A stretch of DNA of 64,000 nt from contig NZ_JBKKHQ010000013.1 of assembly GCF_046614695.1 (NCBI RefSeq), forward strand, positions 62,001 through 126,000, read 5' to 3'. Positions within the stretch are counted from its first letter, which is position 1, and every line of letters starts with the position of its first letter. Position numbers and translations under genes: made by a program. Shown in pieces: positions 9,220 to 17,840 of this stretch. The notes under the pieces were generated by a model that saw only the letters and a program-made list of their open reading frames with translations, was not told the origin of the DNA and made no database searches. This DNA comes from Pokkaliibacter sp046614695. GTDB lineage: Bacteria > Pseudomonadota > Gammaproteobacteria > Pseudomonadales > Balneatricaceae.

Positions 9220-9744
9220 ATGACACCTTACCTTTTATTTAAAAGATATATATTAGTATTTTCTTTTATCATCTACTCTTTAGCGTTAAATACCGCATTT
9301 GGTAGCGACATACCCAGTTCCCCATTTAGCTCTGAGAATCAGCCAAAAAACCGTTTTGACACATCAGCGAACGAGTACTTTTCTTTTCCCGAGCCTTCCA
9401 TTAAGACTCGTATATCAAGATTCAACAAAAATGATCAGACAAATCATTTCTGTATTGTTGGTTATCAGTGGACTAATGGAAACATGCAAGTATGGGTACA
9501 CTGGCAAGAACAACTGGAAATTATTCTATGGCAAGGCGGAGATGATGAGGAGACCCAAGTCGACAGCATGGCATTAGCACGGAAAGAGCTGGTCTTAGGA
9601 CGTGATACCGTCAAATCTGAAGACGATATCAATGGCAGCACCTATCTTATTACTGAAGCGGCTTGGCACGGAATTGTAGATGACTGCGAAAAAAATGGTG
9701 AAAAGTATACGATCCCACCATTTTCTCCAGAAAACACCGAATAG
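9220..9744 (+). CDS. Small exported protein, candidate immunity partner
   Basis: An unrecognised 174-residue protein with a likely signal peptide or N-terminal anchor (MTPYLLFKRYILVFSFIIYS, then LALNTAFGS), so it should reach the periplasm. The mature part is rich in Trp and acidic residues (QWTNGNMQVWVHWQEQLEI, WQGGDDEE) and has Cys in NHFCIVGY and DDCEKNG. It starts one base after the stop of the upstream gene, with AAGG about 10 nt before the ATG at 9220, so the two are translationally coupled. Like the 3' half of its neighbour it is AT-rich against a GC-rich background, which suggests recent transfer. The immunity role is inferred only from the arrangement and the signal peptide. Confidence 0.5.
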   Translation: MTPYLLFKRYILVFSFIIYSLALNTAFGSDIPSSPFSSENQPKNRFDTSANEYFSFPEPSIKTRISRFNKNDQTNHFCIVGYQWTNGNMQVWVHWQEQLEIILWQGGDDEETQVDSMALARKELVLGRDTVKSEDDINGSTYLITEAAWHGIVDDCEKNGEKYTIPPFSPENTE

Positions 9745-9754
9745 AGCACAGATG

Positions 9755-9783
9755 AAGTGCTGGCATAGTTTATGTCAGCACTT
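9755..9783. repeat. 13-bp hairpin after the AT-rich pair
   Basis: Inverted repeat 9755-9767 against 9771-9783 with one G-T mismatch and a 3-nt loop, 10 bp past the stop at 9744. There is no T-run after it on the plus strand, so it may act as a weak terminator or protect the 3' end of the message. Confidence 0.45.
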
Positions 9784-9799
9784 AAGAGGAAACTGAGCC

Positions 9800-9824
9800 A
9801 AAACCCGCGCCGCAAAGCGGCGCG
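9800..9824 (-). terminator. Terminator of gpt
   Basis: GC-rich hairpin (9806-9813 with 9817-9824, AAA loop) followed on the minus strand by TTTT, 9 bp beyond the gpt stop codon. Confidence 0.6.
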
Positions 9825-9832
9825 CCAGAGGA

Positions 9833-10333
9833 TCAGCCGCGGCGTTCTGCCAGCGGTGTAGAGAAGGCGTATTCCATATCCCAGGGGAAGCGAATCCAGG
9901 TGTCCTGACTGACCTCGGTGATAAAGGTATCGACCAGCGGTTTGCCCGCGGGTTTGGCGTAAATCGTCGCAAAGTGCGCCTTGGGCAGCATTTCCCGCAC
10001 CGCTTTGGCGGTTTTACCGGTATCGACCAGATCGTCGATTAACAACATGCCTTCGCCGTCACCCTCCACGCCTTTAAGCACATGCACATCCCCTTGCTGC
10101 TGCGCTGCACCGCCAGCGTGCTTGCTGGAGTAGCTGACCACGCAAAGGGTGTCGATCAGACGCAGGTCCAGTTCACGGGCGATAATCGCCGCGGGCACCA
10201 GTCCGCCACGGGTAATGGCGATGATGCCTTTCCATGGGCCCATTTCCAGAAGTCGCCAGGAAAGCGCCCGGGCGTTGCGGTGTAACTCATCCCAGGACAC
10301 AGGAAAGTCTTTGCTGTAAGGCGAATGCGTCAT
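9833..10333 (-). CDS. gpt: Xanthine-guanine phosphoribosyltransferase
   Basis: Purine salvage enzyme converting xanthine and guanine with PRPP to the nucleotides. The 166-residue product has the PRPP-binding signature of type I phosphoribosyltransferases ([20 protein letters not shown]), the flexible-loop region and [18 protein letters not shown], with [10 protein letters not shown] near the end as in enterobacterial Gpt. The ATG at 10333 ([19 protein letters not shown]) matches the family start; an upstream in-frame extension of 32 residues is not conserved-looking. It is a stand-alone housekeeping gene with its own terminator. Confidence 0.92.
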   Translation of the reverse strand: MTHSPYSKDFPVSWDELHRNARALSWRLLEMGPWKGIIAITRGGLVPAAIIARELDLRLIDTLCVVSYSSKHAGGAAQQQGDVHVLKGVEGDGEGMLLIDDLVDTGKTAKAVREMLPKAHFATIYAKPAGKPLVDTFITEVSQDTWIRFPWDMEYAFSTPLAERRG

Positions 10334-10473
10334 TAAGCGTTTCTCTACTGATACAGGGCCTCGTCCCGGAGACCCGTTTCGCGAGCAAAAAATGCTCATT
10401 CCAAACCGAAAGGATGGAATTGTACTCAAGTCATCGCAGAAATGGCAGCGCGTTTCACTCTGAGTTACGCCGC

Positions 10474-11019
10474 TTAGGCCTCAGAAGCTGCCTCGGCGAG
10501 ATATTCATCCTTCAAACGCACGTAGTTACCGGCGCTGTAGGTGAAAAACTGACGCTCCTGCTCGGTCAGCGCGCGCGCCTGTTTGGCAGGGCTGCCGACA
10601 TAGAGATAACCGGATTCCAGCCGTTTACCCGGTGGCACCAAGGCACCAGCACCGATGATGACCTCATCCTCCACCACGGCGCCGTCCAGCACTCGCGCGC
10701 CCATGCCGACCAGAATGCGACTGCCTAAAGTGCAGCCGTGCAGGGTGGCCTGATGGCCGATGGTGACATCGTCACCCACTGTCAGCGGATAGCCATCAGG
10801 GTTAAAGCGGCTTGCGTGGGTGATGTGCAGCACCGCGCCATCCTGCACGCTGGTGCGCGCACCTATGCGGATACGATGCATGTCGCCACGGATCACCGCC
10901 ATCGGCCATACCGACACATCGGCGCCCAGCTCGACATCGCCAATGACCACAGCACTGTCATCCACCATGACGCGCTCACCCAGAGTCGGCGTCACGCCAC
11001 GAAAGGTTCTGATCTTCAT
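10474..11019 (-). CDS. yrdA: Gamma-carbonic-anhydrase-like hexapeptide-repeat protein
   Basis: A left-handed beta-helix protein of the gamma-carbonic anhydrase / YrdA family, 181 residues. Hexapeptide repeats run through most of the chain ([40 protein letters not shown]), and the usual metal-site histidines are seen in [19 protein letters not shown] conserved VGSPAKQAR follows near the C-terminus. The start at 11019 (MKIRTFRG) is typical. Many homologues bind zinc or another metal, but carbonic anhydrase activity is not shown for most YrdA proteins. It is divergent from prlC and probably monocistronic. Confidence 0.88.
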   Translation of the reverse strand: MKIRTFRGVTPTLGERVMVDDSAVVIGDVELGADVSVWPMAVIRGDMHRIRIGARTSVQDGAVLHITHASRFNPDGYPLTVGDDVTIGHQATLHGCTLGSRILVGMGARVLDGAVVEDEVIIGAGALVPPGKRLESGYLYVGSPAKQARALTEQERQFFTYSAGNYVRLKDEYLAEAASEA

Positions 11020-11394
11020 CGCAGTCTCTTTTAAGTTCCAGGAAGGATGAACTGAGCCACATACCATCAAAGGCGCTCAGTGTACCGGATTGTCTTTCGC
11101 GCCATTTTTGTCAGCGCGGCACGGTTTTAACAGTTACGCGCGATTTTTGCAGCTCATCATCCTGCAGAAGCCTTTTCCTGCAGGCAAAACCCGCCAATGG
11201 CAATATCGGCGTGAGCCTGAACACAGGGAGATCAGATCCGCCATGTTCGCGCTCAGCCCGCCACAACATTTTATTCCATGGGTAGAAAGCGACGATTTCG
11301 TACCTATATAGTGCAGATAGAGCCAGCGCAGAGTTTGCGCTGCAGAAGGCCAGCACACGTGCCCTCTTCCCCTTCACCGTTTAAGGATGATTGT

Positions 11395-13455
11395 ATGTCT
11401 CACGAGCAGCACAACCCCTTGCTGGAAAGCCACGAACTTCCTCCGTTCAGCGCCATCAAACCCGAGCACGTCGTGCCCGGCACCAAGACGCTGATCGCCG
11501 ATGCTCTGGCCGAGGCCGATCGCCTGAGCCAGCAGGATTCCCCGGGCTGGGACACTTTTGTCGCCCCGCTGGAAGAAGCCTACGACCGCCTGAACTCCGC
11601 ATTTTCCCCTGTTGGCCACCTGAATGCGGTTGCCAACTCCCCGGAATTGCGCAAAGCCTATGACGAAACCATGCCGCTGCTGTCCGAATACAGCACCCGT
11701 CTGGGCCAGCATCAGGGTCTGTTCAAGGCCTACCAGCGTCTGGCTGACAGCCCTGAGTTCAGCCAGCTCAATGCGGCACGTCAGGCGACCATCGAACATG
11801 CCCTGCGTGACTTCCGCCTTTCCGGTATTGATCTGCCGGAAGAGCAGCAAAAGCGTTACGGTGAGATCAGCCAGCGTCTGTCGGCCATCACCAGCACCTT
11901 CTCCAATAATGTGCTGGATGCCACACAAGCCTGGACCAAGCGCCTCGACAGTGCCGACCAGCTGCCGGGCGTACCGGAATCCAGTATTGAGTTGCTGGCA
12001 CAAAATGCCGAACAGCGAGGTCAGGAAGGGTATCTGATCACTCTCGACTTCCCGGCCTTCTATCCGATTCTTAACTTCTGTGACGACCGCGCCCTGCGTG
12101 AAGAGGTGTATGTCGCCAACAGCACCAAAGCCTCAGAAACCGGCCCGAATGGCGGCGAGTTCGATAACTCCGCGCTGATGACCGAGATTCTGGAGCTGCG
12201 CAAGGAAGAGGCCGAAGTGCTGGGCTTCGCCAACTATGCCGAATTGTCGCTGGCGACCAAAATGGCCGAAAGCACGGATCAGGTGGTGGATTTCCTGCGC
12301 GAACTGGCGACCCGTTCACGCCCTGCCGCCGAGCAGGAACTGGCTGAGCTGCGCGCTTATGCCAAAGAGGAACTGGGCATCGACAGCCTTGAAGCCTGGG
12401 ATGTGGCCTATGTAAGCGAGAAACTGCGCGTGGCCCGCTACGCAATTTCTCAGGAAGACCTGCGCCCGTATTTCCCCGTTCCAAAGGTCATTGATGGTCT
12501 GTTTGCGGTGGTCGAGCGCCTGTATGGCATTCAGGTCAAGGAGCTGACCCTGGAAGACACCTATCACAAGGATGTGAGCTTTTATGAGCTGAGCCGCGAC
12601 GGACAGCCCATCGCCCGCTTCTTCCTGGATCTGTACGCGCGCCAGGGCAAACGCGGCGGCGCCTGGATGGACGACTGCCGGGTTCGCCGTCAGCGTCTGG
12701 ATGGCAGCATTCAGCTACCCATCGCCTATCTGGTGTGCAACTTCACGCCGCCCGTCGGCAACAAGAAATCCCTGCTGACCCATAACGAAGTCACCACCCT
12801 GTTCCATGAGTTTGGCCACGGCCTGCACCACATGCTGACGCAGGTCGATGTGGGTAGCGTGTCCGGCATCAATGGCGTGGCCTGGGATGCGGTCGAGCTG
12901 CCTTCGCAGTTTCTGGAAAACTGGTGCTGGGAGAAAGAAGCGCTGGACCTGATGAGCGGCCATTACCAGACCGGCGAGCCTCTGCCTGCAGAGCTGCTGG
13001 ACAAGATGCTCGCGGCGAAGAACTTCCAGGCCGCGATGATGATGCTGCGCCAGATTGAGTTCGCCCTGTTCGACTTCCTGCTGCACCGCGACTATCAGCC
13101 TGCCGCTGAAGGCAAGCCCGGCACTGATGTCCAAGCGGTACTGGATAGCGTCCGCAAAGAAGTCGCGGTGATGATTCCGCCGAGCTACAACCGTTTCGCT
13201 CACTCCTTCAGCCACATTTTCGCCGGTGGTTACGCCGCAGGCTATTACAGCTACAAGTGGGCCGAAGTGCTGTCGGCGGATGCCTTCAGCGCCTTTGAAG
13301 AGGAAGGGATTTTCAATCAGGCAACGGGCAAGCGCTTCCAGGAGTGCATTCTGGAAAAAGGCGGCAGCCAACCGGCGATGGAGCTGTTCAAAGCCTTCCG
13401 TGGCCGCGAACCCGACATTGAGCCCTTGCTGCGTCATTCGGGTCTCGCTGCCTGA
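11395..13455 (+). CDS. prlC: Oligopeptidase A
   Basis: Cytoplasmic M3-family zinc metallopeptidase that degrades oligopeptides, including cleaved signal peptides. The product is 686 residues, close to E. coli OpdA. The zinc site HEFGH is at residues 471-475 within LFHEFGHGLHHML, and the downstream Glu ligand region is in VAWDAVELPSQFLENW. The substrate-side segment HIFAGGYAAGYYSYKW is also present. The ATG at 11395 has AAGGA about 7 nt upstream; the frame opens further upstream but the extra 39 residues are not family-like. yheV follows 74 bp downstream, the usual gammaproteobacterial order. Confidence 0.96.
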   Translation: MSHEQHNPLLESHELPPFSAIKPEHVVPGTKTLIADALAEADRLSQQDSPGWDTFVAPLEEAYDRLNSAFSPVGHLNAVANSPELRKAYDETMPLLSEYSTRLGQHQGLFKAYQRLADSPEFSQLNAARQATIEHALRDFRLSGIDLPEEQQKRYGEISQRLSAITSTFSNNVLDATQAWTKRLDSADQLPGVPESSIELLAQNAEQRGQEGYLITLDFPAFYPILNFCDDRALREEVYVANSTKASETGPNGGEFDNSALMTEILELRKEEAEVLGFANYAELSLATKMAESTDQVVDFLRELATRSRPAAEQELAELRAYAKEELGIDSLEAWDVAYVSEKLRVARYAISQEDLRPYFPVPKVIDGLFAVVERLYGIQVKELTLEDTYHKDVSFYELSRDGQPIARFFLDLYARQGKRGGAWMDDCRVRRQRLDGSIQLPIAYLVCNFTPPVGNKKSLLTHNEVTTLFHEFGHGLHHMLTQVDVGSVSGINGVAWDAVELPSQFLENWCWEKEALDLMSGHYQTGEPLPAELLDKMLAAKNFQAAMMMLRQIEFALFDFLLHRDYQPAAEGKPGTDVQAVLDSVRKEVAVMIPPSYNRFAHSFSHIFAGGYAAGYYSYKWAEVLSADAFSAFEEEGIFNQATGKRFQECILEKGGSQPAMELFKAFRGREPDIEPLLRHSGLAA

Positions 13456-13529
13456 GGCACGACAACGACTGACACCCGCCCGAGTGGCCCGTATACTATC
13501 GGGCCGCTCTGAGGCGGAGGAGAAGAACC

Positions 13530-13781
13530 GTGATTAAACGTTTTATTGCCGGTGCGGTGTGCCCACGCTGCGCCAAACAGGACACCATCCGCATGTATCG
13601 CGACGAAGAGCGTGAATATCGGGAATGCGTGGCCTGCGACTTTGCCGATTCCATGCGACTGGACGGCCAGCCTGACCACAAGGAAGAAGAGCTGATTCAG
13701 ACCCGGGTCAACCAGGGACCAGCCGTTCGTGAAGATGGTGTTCAGGTGCTGAAGTTTTTTGACGCCACCACAAAACACTGA
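13530..13781 (+). CDS. yheV: YheV family putative zinc-ribbon protein
   Basis: An 83-residue conserved protein of the YheV family, with two CxxC pairs (VCPRCAKQD and ECVACDF) that should bind one zinc ion. It begins MIKRFIAGAVCPRCA and has the family's DGVQVLKFF near the end. A GGAGGAGAAG stretch upstream serves as ribosome binding site. It follows prlC at 74 bp and is likely co-transcribed. Its biochemical function is not established. Confidence 0.9.
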   Translation: MIKRFIAGAVCPRCAKQDTIRMYRDEEREYRECVACDFADSMRLDGQPDHKEEELIQTRVNQGPAVREDGVQVLKFFDATTKH

Positions 13782-13793
13782 GTCTTATCATCG

Positions 13794-13830
13794 GGACCGG
13801 AGCGTAATTAGCGCCTCCGGCCCTGCTTTT
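13794..13830 (+). terminator. Probable terminator of prlC-yheV
   Basis: Imperfect hairpin (GGACCGGAGCG at 13794-13804 with CGCCTCCGGCC at 13812-13822) followed a few bases later by TTTT, 13 bp after the yheV stop. Confidence 0.5.
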
Positions 13831-14333
13831 CTCTTGCTCGCTGATCCCACTTGCCATGGCTTGCCTGCCACGATACTCACCACTGAGTCATCCGCCTTTC
13901 TGAGCAGGGCATCCTCGCACCATAAAAACGCCTGCAAAGTCGCGCGACTTCAGCATGTATCGCCTTTTTCGCATATCTCTTCGTGCCCACGATTCGTCCT
14001 CATAGCAGCCTTGCTTGGCCCCTGTATTGGTGCACAGAAAAGCATTTCGCAGGTGCGAATTACGCCACCTTTTGCTCACTAATTAGCCGGTTTTACTGGC
14101 TATTAACTAACCAAGTGGTTGATTTCCATTAATAAATGAACGCAAGTTATTTCTTGTCAAACCAAAGTATTACGAGTATTTTCAGCGCGCCCTAAAACCC
14201 AAGAAGCGGCCAGTATGATCGACATCCGGTCACATTAGGCCGACAAAACGATGCCACCACAGCGGAAGCAAATTTTCCTGTGCCTGTGTGCAGATAACGA
14301 TAAAAATCACCATTGCATGAGGTCCCCTCTGAC
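13831..14333. other. Geneless region upstream of the alanine symporter
   Basis: About 500 bp with no convincing reading frame between the prlC-yheV terminator and the symporter gene. Its second half is markedly AT-rich (around 14080-14180) and holds a short inverted repeat TAGCC/GGCTA (14092-14103) that could be an operator. A promoter for the symporter is expected here, but I could not settle on one. Confidence 0.4.
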
Positions 14334-15779
14334 ATGGCTAACATTGTCGACGTGCTCAATAGCTACATCTGGAGTAACTACCTGATCGGCCTTTGCCTGC
14401 TGGTAGGTTGCTACTTCTCCCTGCGTACTCGCTTCCTGCAGGTTCGCCACATCAAGGAAATGGTTTCCCTGATGTTCGAAGGCAAACCCTCTGCAAGCGG
14501 AGTCTCCTCTTTCCAGGCCCTGACCCTGTCCCTGTCAGGCCGTGTAGGTACCGGTAACATTGCCGGTGTTGCCTCTGCGATCACTTTCGGTGGCCCTGGT
14601 GCCGTCTTCTGGATGTGGGCTGTTGCCTTCCTCGGCGCGAGCACCGCGTACGTTGAAGCCACGCTGGCGCAGATCTACAAAGAAAAAGAAGATGGCCAGT
14701 ACCGTGGTGGCCCTGCTTACTTCATCGAGAAGGGCATGGGTCAGAAGTGGTATGCCATGATCTTCGCTTTCGCCACCATCATCGGTGCCGGTCTGCTGCT
14801 GCCAGGCGTTCAGGCGAACTCCATCGCTTCCGGTGTTGAGCATGCCTTCGGCATCTCCACTTCTGTCACCGGCGCGGCCGTGACTGTGGCGCTGGGCCTG
14901 ATCATCTTCGGTGGCATCAAGCGTATCGCCAGCTTCGCGGAAGTTGTCGTACCTTTCATGGCGCTGGGCTACATCATCGTGGCAATCATCATCATCGCCA
15001 TGAACGTTGAGCAGCTGGGTTCCGTTTTCGCACTGATCTTCAAAAGCGCTTTCAACATGGAAGCAGGCTTTGGTGCGGTGATCGGTCTGGCCGTTCAGTG
15101 GGGTGTAAAGCGTGGTATTTACTCCAACGAAGCCGGTCAGGGTACTGCGCCTCACGCGGCAGCGGCGGCTGAAGTTTCCCACCCTGCCAAACAGGGTCTG
15201 GTTCAGGGCTTCTCCGTGTACGTTGACACCCTGTTCGTTTGTACTGCCACCGCGCTGATGATTCTGCTGACCGGTGCTTACAACGTGGTTAACCCTGCAG
15301 GCGGTTTCCTGGTGGAAAACCTGAAAGGTGTTGAAGCGGGCCCGGGCTACACCCAGATGGCGGTTGAAACCCTGCTGCCAGGTTTTGGTGATGCCTTCGT
15401 TGCTATCGCGCTGCTGTTCTTCGCTTTCACCACCATCATTGCCTACTACTACATCGCTGAAACCAACGTGACCTACATCACCAACCGTCTGCGTCTGCCT
15501 GGCCTGAGCCTGCTGCTGCGCGTCGTGCTGATGGGTGCGGTGTTCTACGGCAGCATCAAGTCTGCCAGCGTTGCCTGGGGTATGGGTGACGTCGGTGTAG
15601 GGATCATGGCATGGCTGAACATCATCGCCATCCTGATCATGCAGCGTCCTGCGCTGCTGGCACTGAAAGACTACGAAGCCCAGCGTAAGCAGGGTCTGAA
15701 CCCGGTATTCCGCCCAAGCAAACTGGGCATCAAGAATGCTGAGTTCTGGGACGAGCGCGTTGATGCTGACAAGCAGTAA
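14334..15779 (+). CDS. Sodium:alanine/glycine symporter, AGCS family
   Basis: Inner-membrane Na+-coupled transporter for alanine or glycine. The 481-residue protein has many hydrophobic helices and AGCS signatures: FQALTLSLSGRVGTGNIAGV (residues about 60-80, substrate and Na+ site), GGPGAVFWMWAVAFLGASTA and GVKRGIYSNEAGQGTAPHAA. The ATG at 14334 (MANIVDVLNSYIW) with GAGG upstream is chosen over a start seven codons earlier. It is followed by a strong terminator and is probably monocistronic. Codon use is biased to common codons, suggesting good expression. Substrate within the family is inferred. Confidence 0.93.
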   Translation: MANIVDVLNSYIWSNYLIGLCLLVGCYFSLRTRFLQVRHIKEMVSLMFEGKPSASGVSSFQALTLSLSGRVGTGNIAGVASAITFGGPGAVFWMWAVAFLGASTAYVEATLAQIYKEKEDGQYRGGPAYFIEKGMGQKWYAMIFAFATIIGAGLLLPGVQANSIASGVEHAFGISTSVTGAAVTVALGLIIFGGIKRIASFAEVVVPFMALGYIIVAIIIIAMNVEQLGSVFALIFKSAFNMEAGFGAVIGLAVQWGVKRGIYSNEAGQGTAPHAAAAAEVSHPAKQGLVQGFSVYVDTLFVCTATALMILLTGAYNVVNPAGGFLVENLKGVEAGPGYTQMAVETLLPGFGDAFVAIALLFFAFTTIIAYYYIAETNVTYITNRLRLPGLSLLLRVVLMGAVFYGSIKSASVAWGMGDVGVGIMAWLNIIAILIMQRPALLALKDYEAQRKQGLNPVFRPSKLGIKNAEFWDERVDADKQ

Positions 15780-15793
15780 ACGCTCCGCCTGAA

Positions 15794-15825
15794 TAAAAAA
15801 GCCCGGCTGATGCCGGGCTTTTTTG
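15794..15825. terminator. Bidirectional terminator
   Basis: 8-bp stem AGCCCGGC/GCCGGGCT (15800-15807, 15812-15819) flanked by an A-run on the left and T-run on the right, so it can end both the symporter transcript and the converging M24 peptidase transcript. Confidence 0.85.
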
Positions 15826-15860
15826 TATCTGTGCGATTGCTTGCGCCTGCTCTAAAGGGC

Positions 15861-17666
15861 TCAGACAGGTTCGGTACGCCGTACCAACCAGTCACGCGCA
15901 CTGCCGCTTACCTTGGGCAGCAAACGCTCGCGCACCAGCGCATGGTAAGTATTGAGCCAGGACTTCTCATCCTCCTGCAGCAAGCCAAGATCCATACAAC
16001 GGGTGTCAATCGGGCACAAGGTCAACGTTTCAAAAGCCAGATAGCTGCCGAACTCAAGCTCGCCCAGATCCTGATTCATCACCAGATTCTCAATGCGCAC
16101 ACCCCATTTGCCGGGTCGGTAAATACCGGGCTCGATGGAGGTGATCATGCCGGGCAGCATGGTGGTCTGGGGCGCAGGCTGGGCATGGTAGGAAATCACC
16201 TGCGGGCCTTCATGCACGTTGAGGAAATAACCAACGCCATGACCCGTGCCGTGGCCATAATCGATACCTTCTGCCCACAGAGGCGCACGGGCAATGGCAT
16301 CCAGTTGCGGCGATTTGATGCCGTGAGGGAATTGCGCCCGTGACAAGGCCATCATGCCTTTGAACACCAGCGCCACATCGCGTTTTTGCGCTGCAGAGGT
16401 TTCACCAACAGGCACCACGCGGGTGATATCCGTGGTCCCACCGAGGTACTGACCACCCGAATCGATCAGCAACAGACCATCGCCTTCAATCACACTGTGG
16501 GCTTCCTGCGTTGCCCGATAATGCGGCAGCGCGCCGTTGGCATTGAAGCCCGCAATGGTGGCAAAGCTTGGGCAGATATAATTCGGCCGACGGGCACGGG
16601 CAGCGGTAATCTGCTCATCAATGGTCAGCTCGGTAATACTCTCGCCCCGCGCCAGCGCCTCTTCCAGCCAGGCGAAGAACTCACACAGCGCCGCGCCATC
16701 CTCGGCCATGGCTTCACGGATATGCGCTGCTTCCGCTGCCGATTTGCGTGATTTCAGTAGCGTCGTCGGGCCAATCTGCTCAACCCGTTTTACGCCCTCT
16801 GCCACGGCACCGACAATGCCGCCGGTCACTCGCGCCGGGTCATACATCAACGTGGCATCCACAGGCAGGGACGACAGCGCCCCGGCAATGGCATCGTAAG
16901 GCTCGACGGCGATGTCATCATCTTCCAGCGCCGCCAGCAGTGCCTGATCCACCTTGCCCTCGGCCACGAATAACAGACCGCGTTCCTGACCGAGCAGCAA
17001 GTGACCGACAAACACCGGGTTGTAGTCGACATCAGCACCACGAAGCCCCGTCACCCAGGCCAGATCATCCACGGTGGAGATCAGCAGCCAGTCCGCACCG
17101 GCGGCCTTCATCGCTTCGCGTACCTGTGCCAGACGATCCGCACGGGAAGCCACCGCGTAGGGTTCAGGATGTGGATAGACCGGCGCCTGCGGCAGGCTCG
17201 CCCGGTCAGGCCAGATACTCTCAAGCAGATCCAGATCCGCCCGCAGCTGAATACCGGTGCCCAGCAGCTTTTGCTCCAGCAGACGGGTGAGGCCAAGGCT
17301 CAGTACCTGACCATCCACAGCGATGCTGTTGCCATCGGCCAGATGCTCTGCCAGCCAGTCAACCCAACCGACCTGCTGAACCGCCACCAGCTTCATCAGC
17401 TCAATGCCGGTGCCCGCCAGTTGGCTGGCCGCCTGCTCCCAGTAGCGGCTATCAACCCACAGACCCGCCCAGTCTTTCAGCACAATCAGCGTGCCGACCG
17501 AGCCGGTAAAGCCGGACAGCCAGGCGCGGCCTTGCCAGCGTTCGGGCAGGTATTCAGAAAGATGAGGGTCAGCGGAAGGAATCAGGCAGGCATCAACGCC
17601 TGCAGAGTGCATCGCCTGGCGAAGGGCCGTCAGACGGGAGTGAACCTGGGAAACCGTGGTTGTCAT
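15861..17666 (-). CDS. M24B family Xaa-Pro aminopeptidase
   Basis: A 601-residue cytoplasmic metallopeptidase that removes N-terminal residues ahead of proline. It is the long form of the family, with two creatinase-like N-terminal domains (SAGVDACLIPSADPHLSEY; AGADWLLISTVDDLAWVTG) and a C-terminal pita-bread catalytic domain. Metal ligands are visible: two Asp in LLIDSGGQYLGGTTDITR, His in YGHGTGHGVGYFLNVHEGP, and two Glu in TSIEPGIY and GVRIENLV. The start at 17666 (MTTTVSQVHSRL) is typical; the open frame extends 26 residues further without family similarity. It converges with the symporter and is flanked upstream by the secreted-protein gene on the same strand. Confidence 0.92.
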   Translation of the reverse strand: MTTTVSQVHSRLTALRQAMHSAGVDACLIPSADPHLSEYLPERWQGRAWLSGFTGSVGTLIVLKDWAGLWVDSRYWEQAASQLAGTGIELMKLVAVQQVGWVDWLAEHLADGNSIAVDGQVLSLGLTRLLEQKLLGTGIQLRADLDLLESIWPDRASLPQAPVYPHPEPYAVASRADRLAQVREAMKAAGADWLLISTVDDLAWVTGLRGADVDYNPVFVGHLLLGQERGLLFVAEGKVDQALLAALEDDDIAVEPYDAIAGALSSLPVDATLMYDPARVTGGIVGAVAEGVKRVEQIGPTTLLKSRKSAAEAAHIREAMAEDGAALCEFFAWLEEALARGESITELTIDEQITAARARRPNYICPSFATIAGFNANGALPHYRATQEAHSVIEGDGLLLIDSGGQYLGGTTDITRVVPVGETSAAQKRDVALVFKGMMALSRAQFPHGIKSPQLDAIARAPLWAEGIDYGHGTGHGVGYFLNVHEGPQVISYHAQPAPQTTMLPGMITSIEPGIYRPGKWGVRIENLVMNQDLGELEFGSYLAFETLTLCPIDTRCMDLGLLQEDEKSWLNTYHALVRERLLPKVSGSARDWLVRRTEPV

Positions 17667-17840
17667 GCTGCGTCCTGTCAAAGGCATGGTGAGGCAAAAT
17701 CGGCGCTGCCCGCAGACAGCATTGCCCCTCAGCATAACACCCACCCGCCGAGACTCAACGGCGGGCGGGCATCACTGCGTTGATTCAGACTACAGGCTGG
17801 TAGCCTAGAGCTGAATCCTATAGGTGCGCGTTAATTCCGC

